DNA from: JAVZJR01 sp037447235
GTDB taxonomy: Archaea > Micrarchaeota > Micrarchaeia > Anstonellales > Bilamarchaeaceae
Assembly: GCA_037447235.1 (NCBI GenBank)
Contig: JBBIHC010000018.1
Coordinates: forward strand, 1 to 12,448
Length of the DNA: 12,448 nucleotides
Reading direction: 5' to 3'
Shown: piece after piece, positions 6,497-12,448 of the stretch
Position numbering within the stretch: the stretch's first letter is position 1
Layout: every line of letters begins with the position of its first letter
Notes under the pieces: generated by a model
What the model was told of the DNA's origin: nothing
The model's input: the letters and a program-made list of their open reading frames with translations, nothing else
Database searches by the model: none
Made by a program: the position numbers and the translations under genes

Positions 6497-7132
6497 ATGG
6501 ACAGGAAAAATCTTGCTGCAGCGATAGAAAAGGCGCTGGAAGAGAAAGGAAAGAGGAAATTCGTGCAAAGCGTAGAGATAATAATCAACACGAGGAGCGT
6601 TGATTTTTCAAAAAGCGAGAACAGGATCAACCTGGATATCCCGCTGCCGAAGGGCAGGGGTGAAAAAGCGTTCAAGGTTGCAATTATAGGCGATGAAACG
6701 ACCGGAACGCAGGCAAAAAAGGCCGGCGCAGACCTGGTCATACTGCCAAATGAGATCGAGAGTTACAAGGAGCCGAAAAAACTCAAAGAGCTTGCGAAAG
6801 GATATTCCCTGCTCGCGCAGCCGGCGCAGATGGCCGTGATTGCCAAATCGCTTGGCCAGATGCTTGGCAAAAAAGGCAAACTCCCGAAGCCGCTTGTCGG
6901 AAATGTTCAGCAGCTGATAGATTCCGCAAGGCGCACGGTGAGGGTCACAACAAAGGGAAAATACCTGCCTGTCCTGCAGGCGCTCATAGGAACTGAAAAC
7001 ATGCCTGCCGCCGAGTTGGCTGAAAACGGCGAGGCAGTTTACGATGCGGTCAGGAACAAAATCGGGGGCGACGGAAACGTCAAGTCGGTTTATGTGAAAC
7101 TGACAATGGGCAAGCCGGTAAAGGTCGGGTGA
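6497..7132 (+). CDS. rpl1: 50S ribosomal protein L1
   Basis: A 211-residue ribosomal protein uL1 of normal archaeal length, the rRNA-binding protein of the L1 stalk that assists release of deacylated tRNA from the E site. Family blocks are INLDIPLPKGRG (44-55), the LGKKGKLPKPLVGNV hinge block (123-137) and the C-terminal VKLTMGKPVKV (200-210). The start is ATG 6497, which has AGGAGGG 8 nt upstream. A TTG 21 nt further up would add seven residues of no family likeness and overlap that site. It is first gene of the L1-L10-L12 operon, the arrangement known from Methanococcus. L11 is not adjacent. Its stop codon forms part of the next gene's ribosome binding site (GGGTGATGAAATG), so translation is probably coupled. 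Confidence 0.97.
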   Translation: MDRKNLAAAIEKALEEKGKRKFVQSVEIIINTRSVDFSKSENRINLDIPLPKGRGEKAFKVAIIGDETTGTQAKKAGADLVILPNEIESYKEPKKLKELAKGYSLLAQPAQMAVIAKSLGQMLGKKGKLPKPLVGNVQQLIDSARRTVRVTTKGKYLPVLQALIGTENMPAAELAENGEAVYDAVRNKIGGDGNVKSVYVKLTMGKPVKVG

Positions 7133-7136
7133 TGAA

Positions 7137-8045
7137 ATGAAAAAACCAACTGACATTAACAGGCCAAACGTAAGGCAAAAGGCGAAGGAAGTTGAAGAAG
7201 TGCTGGCGGATATGAAGAACTACAAAACAGTCGCTCTTCTTTCGCTTGACAGGCTGCCTGACTCGCTCTTTCAGGCGCTGAGGAAACGCATACAGGAACA
7301 GGGCGGCAAGGTTAAAATGCTCAGGAAACCCGTGCTCACAAGGGTGCTGGAGTCAAACCCAAAACTAAAAGAGAAAGAAGGATATGCCGACAAGCCAACT
7401 GCGATAATTATGGCAAACTCAAGCCCTTATGAGCTAAACAGGTTCTTCAGGCAGAACACGAAGAAAAGGGCGGCGAAGGAAGGAGAAATCGCCCTAAGCG
7501 ACATAATAGTGCCTGAGGGCGAAACAGACCTTCCCCCAGGGCCTGCTCTTTCAGAGCTTAAGGCCGCCGGAATAAACGCGCAGATAAAAGCAGGAAAGAT
7601 AGTTGTTGCGAAGGACAGTGTCGTGGCAAAGAAAGACGAAAAGATAACCGGGCAGAAGGCAAAGGCTCTTCAGACGCTGGGCATAAAGCCGTTTACCGTG
7701 GCTGCCAGAATGCTCTTTGGCTATGATGGCGAATACGTGTATGAAAAAGCGCTGCTTGACATTGACGAGACGCTTGCGGCAGACCTGGCTGGCGCCGAGC
7801 AGAAGGCGTTCAACCTCTCGGTGAATGCAGGATATCCAAGCGAAAGAAATATCGGCCTTTTGCTTAATGAAACTTATGTGCAGGGAATCAGTTTTGCCGT
7901 AAACAGCAAAACATACAACTCCGTCACGATAGAAAGCGAAATATTAAACGCACTTATGCAAAGTGGTGCGATAGAAAAACTGGCTGAGGCAAAAAAACCG
8001 GCGGAAGCCGCGGCCGAAGCCAAGGCGGAAAACGCTGACAAATAG
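7137..8045 (+). CDS. rpl10: 50S ribosomal protein L10 (P0 type)
   Basis: A 302-residue uL10/P0, the base of the ribosomal stalk. It binds 23S rRNA with its N-terminal domain and carries L12 dimers on C-terminal helices. Visible are the N-terminal globular domain (about 1-105, with LSLDRLPDSLFQALRKRI at 35-52) and the archaeal insertion domain (about 110-185, LSDIIVPEGETDLPPGPA). YVYEKALLDIDE and the helical L12-binding region follow. The protein ends in an Ala/Glu/Lys-rich tail (KKPAEAAAEAKAENADK). The acidic end with a GLxxLFG-like motif, usually shared by archaeal P0 and L12, is absent, and the chain is about 35 residues shorter than common archaeal P0. GGTGA stands 4 nt before the ATG. Confidence 0.96.
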   Translation: MKKPTDINRPNVRQKAKEVEEVLADMKNYKTVALLSLDRLPDSLFQALRKRIQEQGGKVKMLRKPVLTRVLESNPKLKEKEGYADKPTAIIMANSSPYELNRFFRQNTKKRAAKEGEIALSDIIVPEGETDLPPGPALSELKAAGINAQIKAGKIVVAKDSVVAKKDEKITGQKAKALQTLGIKPFTVAARMLFGYDGEYVYEKALLDIDETLAADLAGAEQKAFNLSVNAGYPSERNIGLLLNETYVQGISFAVNSKTYNSVTIESEILNALMQSGAIEKLAEAKKPAEAAAEAKAENADK

Positions 8046-8056
8046 AGGGTGATGAA

Positions 8057-8374
8057 ATGGCGAATGTGGACCCATACTTGCATGCAGTTCTTTTGTTGCA
8101 TGGGGCGAAAAAAGAGATAACCAAGGAAAGCATCCTTGCCGTTATAAAGGCAAGCGGCGCTGATGCCGACGAGGCAAAGGCGAAGGTGCTTGCCGACGCG
8201 GTAAAGGGCGTGAACTTTGACGACCTTCTGAAGAATGTCGCGATGGCTGCTTCGGCTGCTCCGGCCGCACAGGCCGCGGCGCCTGCTGCAGAGGCGAAGA
8301 AGGAAGCGCCAAAGGAGGACGAAGGAAAGAAAGAAGAGCAGGCGGCTGAAGGGCTGGCAAGCCTGTTCGGCTAG
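8057..8374 (+). CDS. rpl12: 50S ribosomal protein L12 (P1 type)
   Basis: A 105-residue archaeal/eukaryotic-type stalk protein that recruits translation GTPases. It has an N-terminal helical dimerisation domain (YLHAVLLLHGAKKEITKESI, about 7-26, and GVNFDDLLKNV at 51-61). An Ala/Pro-rich flexible hinge (64-80) and an acidic tail ending in GLASLFG (99-105), the factor-binding motif, follow. The ribosome binding site is GGGTGA 4 nt before the ATG, almost identical to that of rpl10. Its TAG stop lies inside the palindrome CTAG, which also supplies the stop of the convergent Rpp30-like gene, so the two genes overlap by four bases. Confidence 0.97.
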   Translation: MANVDPYLHAVLLLHGAKKEITKESILAVIKASGADADEAKAKVLADAVKGVNFDDLLKNVAMAASAAPAAQAAAPAAEAKKEAPKEDEGKKEEQAAEGLASLFG

Positions 8375-8799
8375 CCCTCTTTTGTTTTTTTCTCTTTTTT
8401 TATTTGTTCAAGCAGGTCGCAGCACCGCTGCACGGCCATCTTTGCCTGGCCGCGGTTCAATCCCAAAAGCATCCCCAATGCCGCAATTTCCTCTTTTTCC
8501 CTTATGTTAAAAAGCGATTGAGACGAAGGATGAAGGTCTTCCTCAAAGCCGAGCGCGAACAAAACGCCAAACCTCGTGCACAAGCCGAGGAAATTCCTTA
8601 ACTTGTAAAGCAATCTGCTTCTTGCCATTCCACCAGACTTTAAAAGCTGGCTCAATGAAACAAACACTACCAGCGATTTCTTATCGCCCAAGACGCGCAG
8701 TGTACCCTCATCATATGCGTAATCTGCAAGAATGGCAACTGCCTTCCTGCTTTTATGGGGAAGCAGCTCCTGCGTTGTGTTGGCCCGTATTATCTCCAT
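8371..8799 (-). CDS. rnp3: Rpp30-like RNase P protein, N-terminally short
   Basis: A 142-residue protein resembling the C-terminal half of archaeal RNase P component 3 (Rpp30/Rnp3), which has a TIM-barrel (PHP-like) fold and assists 5' tRNA maturation. Matching blocks are VVFVSLSQLLKSGGMARSRL (44-63, like the family's 'inlrdll...g..Rar'), the LYKLRNFLGLCTRFGVLFALGF helix-strand (64-85) and IREKEEIAALGMLLGLNRGQ (99-118, like 'lRsp.eliaLg..lGm'). Canonical proteins have over 200 residues; the first 70-80 are missing here, and upstream DNA codes for the end of the beta-helix protein. The start is ATG 8799, 17 nt behind that gene's stop, with no clear ribosome binding site. It could be a lineage-specific minimal form, a relic, or a diverged relative. 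Confidence 0.6.
   Translation of the reverse strand: MEIIRANTTQELLPHKSRKAVAILADYAYDEGTLRVLGDKKSLVVFVSLSQLLKSGGMARSRLLYKLRNFLGLCTRFGVLFALGFEEDLHPSSQSLFNIREKEEIAALGMLLGLNRGQAKMAVQRCCDLLEQIKKEKKTKEG
8379..8405 (+). terminator. T-rich terminator of the ribosomal stalk operon
   Basis: Three T runs (TTTT, TTTTTTT, TTTTTTT) follow within 30 nt of the rpl12 stop, the usual archaeal intrinsic termination signal without a hairpin. The same bases, read on the minus strand, code the Lys-rich C-terminus (KKEKKTKEG) of the convergent gene. Confidence 0.65.
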
Positions 8800-8816
8800 A
8801 AAGGGATTAGTCGCAC

Positions 8817-11800
8817 TTACATTTTAAACATTTCCCTGCCTGGCAACAGCAGGGCTGCAGCGCCAGCTGCAACTACTACTGCCAAAGTTGGCCAGTACCA
8901 GCATACTCCTATGACATCGCCGCATATACCAAATGCGCAGCAGCCGGATGGAACCGGCTGACCAGCTTGTGGCTGCGGGGGAGCTGCCCCAGGCTGTTCA
9001 GCCAATGCTGCATAGCCTTCGGCAAATATCAACGGATTATTTTCAAGATAGAACTTGTATCTGCCTTCCTGCCCTGCCGGCACCTCTGCCTTTCCGTCAG
9101 CGTTCGATACAAACTTTTGCGTTGAGCCGTCAGGATAAACTGCCACAAGAGAGGTGCTGCCAAGCGGAACGCCATCTGCAAGAAGCATCAGCACGAAGGT
9201 CTCGCCGCTGCGGATTTCTGCATCTTCAATTTTCACTTCGTAATTTATCTGAACGCATTTGTGGTCGGAGCATCTGCTTCCAGCGCCGCAATCGGAATCA
9301 GAGCAGCATTCGTATGGCACGCAAGCGTGGTTTTCGATATATCCACATTCGCATTCCACCGGAACGCATACGTTGTTGCTGCAGTACTCGTCAAACTCGC
9401 AATCGTCGTTTTTCGTGCATTCTGGCAGCACAGTGAAATAGAAATCGGTGTAAGCATATGCCGCATCATTGCCTGCCTCTGCCTTAAGCAGGTACTCGCC
9501 AACAGCATTGCCGGTTATGCTTATGGTGGCGTTTGCCTGCTCCCATCTCGGTATCATTCCCAAACTCGCATTAGTACAGGAAAGCGATTCCGGACAGGCA
9601 ATCGACAATGCAACATCCGCCTCGGTGTAGTCCCCCCTGTTCTCAACAAAAACAGTGATGTCTTTTGTCTCGCCCAGTTTTACTTCTTGCCTTTCTATTT
9701 CATAAATAAACAGTTTATGTCGCTTGCTCTCGCCCCCACCTCCTCCGGAAGGAGCAGAAAAGCAGGAATAAGTGCAAACGCCGTCCGGTGAGGATGTGTT
9801 GCAAGCAGTCAGATTGAATGTATTTGAGTCCTCATCATAAATATCATAATAATCTCCGCCGGACTGGTTGTTATAGCAGAACCTGCCCGAATTCACCAGA
9901 TTGCCGGTACTGGCAGAGTCAAAATACAGTCCGTGGAAGTTATTATAGGATGCGCGAGTATTTAAGAGAGAGTTGTTCTCAGCAGAAAACAAGAAGATGC
10001 CGTATGAATTCAGGTTTGTGGTGGCTGTAGAAAGAGTGGTGTTGGAAACGGTATCAAAAACTATGCCATAACTATCTATGCCGGAATTATTATTTGCAGT
10101 GATGTCGCGAAGGTAGTTGTTAACTGACCCAGTAACATAAACGCCGCGCGCAACTCCCCCGCCAAAAGAACCAGGTACGCCAAGGTTGTCATTTGCAACA
10201 ACAGATATAATGGTGTTGTTGTCGCCGTAAACGAGCATGCCAATGCCACTGCCTCCGACACTGTTGCCAGAAGTGCCTTGATTGCTGCTCGCATTTATGT
10301 AATAAAGGCTGTTATAAGAGCCCTCCAGATAAACGCCTTCGCCGGAACCTCCGCTAAAAGTGCCGCCCCTACCCCCCATGTTCCTGACAGCAGTCAGATG
10401 TTGTATTCCGCTGTTGGAAATGTTCAGGTAGGCGCCGTAACCAGTACAGGCACTAAAACCGCCCCCTGCGCCGCCTCCATGATTATCGCTTGCGTCCACA
10501 TTAAGAAGGGTTATGTTGTTTGATTCGAGCAGATAAATTCCATAACTATCGGTACAGAAACTGGGTGGAAAACTGCTTCCGCGTTTGCCTGTATTAAATA
10601 CGGCAGATATGTTTTGGAGCACGGTGCCGCTTATGTATTCTCCGCGAATGCCAGTCTCAAAACCAGTTATAATGCAGTTCTTTATTGTGTTGCCGCTTTT
10701 TCCAAACAAGAGAATGCCGTTGCCCGCCCCGCCGTTTATCGTATTGCCAAGGCAGTCAAGCGTCTTGTTTGTGAAACCCGCTGGGTCATTGACGCAGCCA
10801 GTGACTGCGCTGACGGGTATGGATGCGGTCAGCCGAACTTCCTTATAGCAATTGGCATTGTCGTCCAGCGCCTCATTAAGGCAGTCGCAACTTAGGTTTT
10901 GCGGACCGACAGTGCATACTCCGCCGCCGTTTACTGTGTAGCAGATGCTGCAAGCATTATCGCATAAACCAGATGGCTGCGAGCTGCCGCAGGTTGTATT
11001 GACGAAATTGTTGCTGTCGTCATCGCGGACATCATAGAAACCGCTGTGCGCCTGATCATTCAGACAGAAGATATTTGAATCAAGAGAGTTTCCTGTTGCT
11101 GTTGAGTCTGCATAAAATCCTTCCTGGCCACTTTTTGACGCGTTATTTAGGTAGAAGCTGTTGTTGGAAGCAAGAAGTAAGGCAAAGCCCCTACCACCAT
11201 TATAATATATGTTGTTGCCTGTGAAACTATTGTTGTTTGATATTGACGAAAGATGGAAGCCGTCGCCGGCATTGCTGTATACTTCGTTATCCGAAAAAAT
11301 GTTGTTTGATGCTGCAACAATGGAAACGCCCCTGTCCGTATTATCGTGGATAATAGTCCCAGATATGTTGTTGTAGGAACCCGTGGATACTTCAATTCCG
11401 TGCTCGTTGTATGCGGCCTCAACAGAATAAACAGTATTATTTTGGGAATAAGCCAGGAGAACGCCAATGTAAGCATTATTGTACGCTGCGACAGATTCAA
11501 TAGTGTTATTGTTGGAAAAATGCAGCCAGATGCCATACATAAAATCAGAAACCTGGCAATTCTTTATCGTGTTGTTTTCTTTATTGTCCAGGAAAATTCC
11601 GCGCAGACCGCTGCCGTCGCCGTCAATAATATTTCCCTGGCAATCAAATACTTTGTTGCTGAAATTTGCCGGATTCTCAATGCAGTTGCCGGAATAATCA
11701 ACAATATCGGCCGTCAATTGCACTTCGGCGGAACAATCCGTATTGTCATTCAGCGCATTGGTGCAGTCGGAACACGAATCGCAGGTGCAAACTCCGCCGC

Positions 11801-11864
11801 CCTGCGGCGTGTAAGCATACAGGGCAGCAACCACGATAAACAGCAAGAACAATAATTTTTTCAT
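8817..11864 (-). CDS. large secreted, membrane-anchored beta-helix surface protein
   Basis: A 1015-residue protein. It has a signal peptide (1-18), then two long right-handed beta-helix modules (about 22-306 and 308-702) made of PbH1/NosD-like turns (N-N-T-I-x-N, Y-G-I-x-L). Next come a Gly linker (706-711), an Ig/CARDB-like domain (714-813, KLGETKDITVFVENRG) and a Cys-rich domain (815-871). A second Ig-like domain (873-950), a Pro/Gln linker, and a membrane segment (989-1007) with a short basic end follow. The two modules share opening and closing Cys blocks (ADI..C..NPANFSN with DCQGN; ASI..C..DPAGFTN with DCLGN), an internal duplication. Many N-x-S/T sites suggest glycosylation. Such folds bind or cleave polysaccharides or mediate adhesion; no catalytic residues are recognised. 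The promoter is GTAATATTTATAAAC at 11890-11904. Confidence 0.85.
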   Translation of the reverse strand: MKKLLFLLFIVVAALYAYTPQGGGVCTCDSCSDCTNALNDNTDCSAEVQLTADIVDYSGNCIENPANFSNKVFDCQGNIIDGDGSGLRGIFLDNKENNTIKNCQVSDFMYGIWLHFSNNNTIESVAAYNNAYIGVLLAYSQNNTVYSVEAAYNEHGIEVSTGSYNNISGTIIHDNTDRGVSIVAASNNIFSDNEVYSNAGDGFHLSSISNNNSFTGNNIYYNGGRGFALLLASNNSFYLNNASKSGQEGFYADSTATGNSLDSNIFCLNDQAHSGFYDVRDDDSNNFVNTTCGSSQPSGLCDNACSICYTVNGGGVCTVGPQNLSCDCLNEALDDNANCYKEVRLTASIPVSAVTGCVNDPAGFTNKTLDCLGNTINGGAGNGILLFGKSGNTIKNCIITGFETGIRGEYISGTVLQNISAVFNTGKRGSSFPPSFCTDSYGIYLLESNNITLLNVDASDNHGGGAGGGFSACTGYGAYLNISNSGIQHLTAVRNMGGRGGTFSGGSGEGVYLEGSYNSLYYINASSNQGTSGNSVGGSGIGMLVYGDNNTIISVVANDNLGVPGSFGGGVARGVYVTGSVNNYLRDITANNNSGIDSYGIVFDTVSNTTLSTATTNLNSYGIFLFSAENNSLLNTRASYNNFHGLYFDSASTGNLVNSGRFCYNNQSGGDYYDIYDEDSNTFNLTACNTSSPDGVCTYSCFSAPSGGGGGESKRHKLFIYEIERQEVKLGETKDITVFVENRGDYTEADVALSIACPESLSCTNASLGMIPRWEQANATISITGNAVGEYLLKAEAGNDAAYAYTDFYFTVLPECTKNDDCEFDEYCSNNVCVPVECECGYIENHACVPYECCSDSDCGAGSRCSDHKCVQINYEVKIEDAEIRSGETFVLMLLADGVPLGSTSLVAVYPDGSTQKFVSNADGKAEVPAGQEGRYKFYLENNPLIFAEGYAALAEQPGAAPPQPQAGQPVPSGCCAFGICGDVIGVCWYWPTLAVVVAAGAAALLLPGREMFKM

Positions 11865-11889
11865 ATTAACTCACGCACTTAATTATTAT

Positions 11890-11904
11890 GTAATATTTAT
11901 AAAC
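11890..11904 (-). promoter_or_regulatory. TATA promoter of the beta-helix surface protein
   Basis: GTAATATTTATAAAC (plus-strand reading), with TTTATAAA at 11896-11903, is about 26-40 nt before the ATG at 11864. Transcription should start near 11873, leaving a leader of under 12 nt. The 15-mer is identical to the one upstream of the S-layer gene. The box is palindromic and could also drive transcription to the right. Confidence 0.6.
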
Positions 11905-11924
11905 TTTTTTTTTGCTTTTTTATG

Positions 11925-12080
11925 GTCTGTCTCATCAGGCATAAGAAAACATAACCCGACTGCGGTAGCCTTAGAGAGCCGGGGTCCACCGCTCCTAGAT
12001 AGGCCTTTGACTTACATTTTCTTAGGGCAAAGGCTTACGTTCATCCAAACCCCGAGGTGATTAGCCGGAAAGGGGGAGAA
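11925..12080. other. structured non-coding segment, possible RNA gene
   Basis: No gene covers 11905-12159. Part of it (about 11953-12078) is distinctly GC-richer than its flanks and shows pairing potential. GCCTTTG/CAAAGGC is 7 bp (12003-12009 with 12028-12034). CGGGGT/ACCCCG is 6 bp (11980-11985 with 12049-12054). GCGGT/ACCGC (11962-11966 with 11988-11992) competes with the previous stem. AGCCGG occurs twice (11977, 12063). Raised GC and compensating stems between AT-rich flanks are typical of archaeal RNA genes. I could not match SRP RNA, RNase P RNA, 5S rRNA or C/D box RNA. Strand is unresolved. Confidence 0.35.
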
Positions 12081-12104
12081 ACAGAAAATCAAGGAAAAAA
12101 TGAA

Positions 12105-12140
12105 GAGGGGGAAATAGAAGAAAAACAGAAGTTCCCCCTC
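12105..12140. terminator. strong hairpin with T-rich flanks, probable terminator between convergent transcripts
   Basis: GAGGGGGAA (12105-12113) pairs perfectly with TTCCCCCTC (12132-12140), 9 bp around an 18-nt loop. T-rich sequence follows on both strands: GTTTTGTCTTT on the plus strand and TTCATTTTTTCC on the minus strand. It lies 20 nt past the 3' end of the tRNA, which itself is followed by T5 (12159-12155 read on the minus strand). Confidence 0.45.
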
Positions 12141-12173
12141 TGCGTTTTGTCTTTAAAAATGCTCCGACCGGGA

Positions 12174-12198
12174 TTTTCAGCCGTTTTTTACAGCGGCA
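12174..12198 (-). other. T-loop intron of tRNA-Glu (position 59/60)
   Basis: A 25-nt intron. The 5' strand reads T-stem CCGGG, helix TTCA, bulge AAT, inner stem GCCG. The 3' strand reads inner stem CGGC, helix TGAA, bulge AAT, T-stem CCCGG. This is the standard archaeal motif: two 3-nt bulges separated by a 4-bp helix. Cutting after the second base of each bulge joins TTCAAA to T, giving the normal T-loop TTCAAAT. Confidence 0.88.
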
Positions 12199-12234
12199 TT
12201 TGAACCCGGGTCGCCGGATTGAAAGTCCGGTATC

Positions 12235-12271
12235 CGTAGACCGCATCCGGCTGCAGAAGCAACGCAGAGCG
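12235..12271 (-). other. D-stem intron of tRNA-Glu (near position 22/23)
   Basis: About 37 nt lie between GGTCAAA and GATACCGGA and have no place in a tRNA. The exon sequence TAGA (12284-12281) can pair with TCTA (12240-12237) at the intron's 3' end. That leaves CGG (12236-12234) as a 3-nt bulge whose cut gives exon G23. The 5' bulge would be larger than three bases, so the motif is relaxed, and the exact ends may shift by one or two bases. Inner pairs CGC/GCG and CTGC/GCAG are possible. Confidence 0.65.
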
Positions 12272-12341
12272 TTTGACCGGTCTAGACGATCGGAGCGATA
12301 CGAAGCAAAACTGCTTGAAGCATTTAACAACTCTGAATGAA

Positions 12342-12448
12342 AAGATTTAAAAGTGCAACTGGGCTTCCATGTTTCATAGTATTTGTGTTCTTGCTGGACG
12401 CTCGTTCCGTGTGACAGCCCAAGGGGGCTGCTCCGGTAATTCTCAGCG
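12342..12448. other. right-edge non-coding stretch
   Basis: It holds the tRNA promoter-like TTTTAAATC (12352-12344, minus) and a hairpin CAGCCC-AAGG-GGGCTG (12415-12430). A plus-strand ATG at 12369 opens a frame of 26 codons to the window edge (MFHSICVLAGRSF...). There is a TATA-like ATTTAAAAG about 21 nt upstream but no recognisable protein. I see nothing else that can be supported. Confidence 0.3.

Larger units (their letters stand above)
12160..12296 (-). tRNA. tRNA-Glu(UUC) with two introns at non-canonical positions
   Basis: The acceptor stem GCTCCGA (12296-12290) pairs with TCGGAGC (12167-12161), with discriminator A at 12160 and no encoded CCA. The anticodon arm is CCGGA-CTTTCAA-TCCGG (12230-12214) with anticodon TTC at 12223-12221. 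The T-stem is CCGGG/CCCGG (12209-12205 with 12172-12168). Removing 12198-12174 (25 nt, site 59/60) and about 12271-12235 (37 nt, near 22/23) leaves a 75-nt tRNA matching archaeal tRNA-Glu (GTCTAG... D-arm with GG, GAC plus CCGGGTTCAAATCCCGG). Exons are 12296-12272, 12234-12199 and 12173-12160. The T-loop intron boundaries follow from a perfect bulge-helix-bulge. The D-arm intron boundaries are chosen to restore D-stem pairs G10-T25, T11-A24, C12-G23 and T13-A22. A TATA-like TTTTAAATC (12352-12344) lies about 50 nt upstream. Confidence 0.9.

Noticed and set aside
9245..9791. Overlapping open frames of 60-176 codons on both strands inside the beta-helix gene
   Set aside because: They are shadows of the 1015-residue frame, lack ribosome binding sites, and have no family-like sequence.
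12041..12066. Sequence resembling the 5S rRNA loop B/helix III region and, on the other strand, the anti-Shine-Dalgarno end of 16S rRNA
   Set aside because: The remaining 5S parts (loop E, helix I ends) are missing and no 16S context is present. The likeness is limited to about 20 bases.
12061..12330. Minus-strand 89-codon open frame at the right end, open further to the edge
   Set aside because: It runs straight through the tRNA and its introns, so it cannot be a real gene.
1..12448. CRISPR arrays, insertion sequences, integrases, toxin-antitoxin pairs
   Set aside because: No regularly spaced repeats, transposase-like proteins or terminal inverted repeats were seen on either strand.

Overview
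This is an archaeal chromosome segment. The evidence is a methanococcal-type S-layer protein start, the L1-L10-L12 stalk operon in archaeal/eukaryotic form (L10 of the P0 type, acidic L12 ending in GLASLFG), a DUF2070 membrane protein, an Rpp30-like RNase P protein, a tRNA-endonuclease-like protein, TATA-box promoters (TTTATAAA recurs four times), GGTGA-type ribosome binding sites and an intron-bearing tRNA. Small or shortened versions of standard archaeal proteins suggest a DPANN-type lineage such as Diapherotrites or Micrarchaeota; that placement is inference.

Layout. 1-415 (-): N-terminal part of an S-layer protein, cut by the window edge, behind a ~150-nt leader rich in hairpins (about 416-566). 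600-827: AT-rich intergenic DNA with promoters toward an agmatinase-family gene (828-1694, +) and a DUF2070 membrane protein (1717-3489, +). On the minus strand, reading right to left from 5992, comes an envelope-type cluster: a SIMPL-domain protein, a membrane-anchored phospholipase-D-family nuclease and a small coiled-coil membrane protein. It is followed by a tRNA-splicing-endonuclease-like protein (3519-3980) with its own promoter. A doubtful small ORF lies at 5989-6345 (-). The ribosomal stalk operon rpl1-rpl10-rpl12 (6497-8374, +) ends exactly against an N-terminally short Rpp30-like gene (8371-8799, -). Upstream of that on the same strand is a 1015-residue secreted, membrane-anchored beta-helix protein (8817-11864, -) with a duplicated helix module. 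The right end (11905-12448) holds a possible structured RNA, a strong hairpin, and tRNA-Glu(UUC) on the minus strand.

The most striking object is that tRNA gene (12160-12296, -). The mature 75-nt tRNA-Glu can be reconstructed only by removing two introns at non-canonical sites: ~37 nt in the D-stem and 25 nt in the T-loop at 59/60. The T-loop intron forms a textbook bulge-helix-bulge: AAT and AAT bulges around a TTCA/TGAA helix, closed by the T-stem. The same window encodes an EndA-like protein in which the position expected for the catalytic His is Arg. This fits a heteromeric endonuclease with a structural subunit, the class known to accept non-canonical introns. With the shortened Rpp30, three items here concern tRNA maturation.

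The other theme is the cell surface: S-layer protein, SIMPL/PLD/coiled-coil cluster and beta-helix surface protein. The S-layer gene and the beta-helix gene share an identical 15-bp promoter core.
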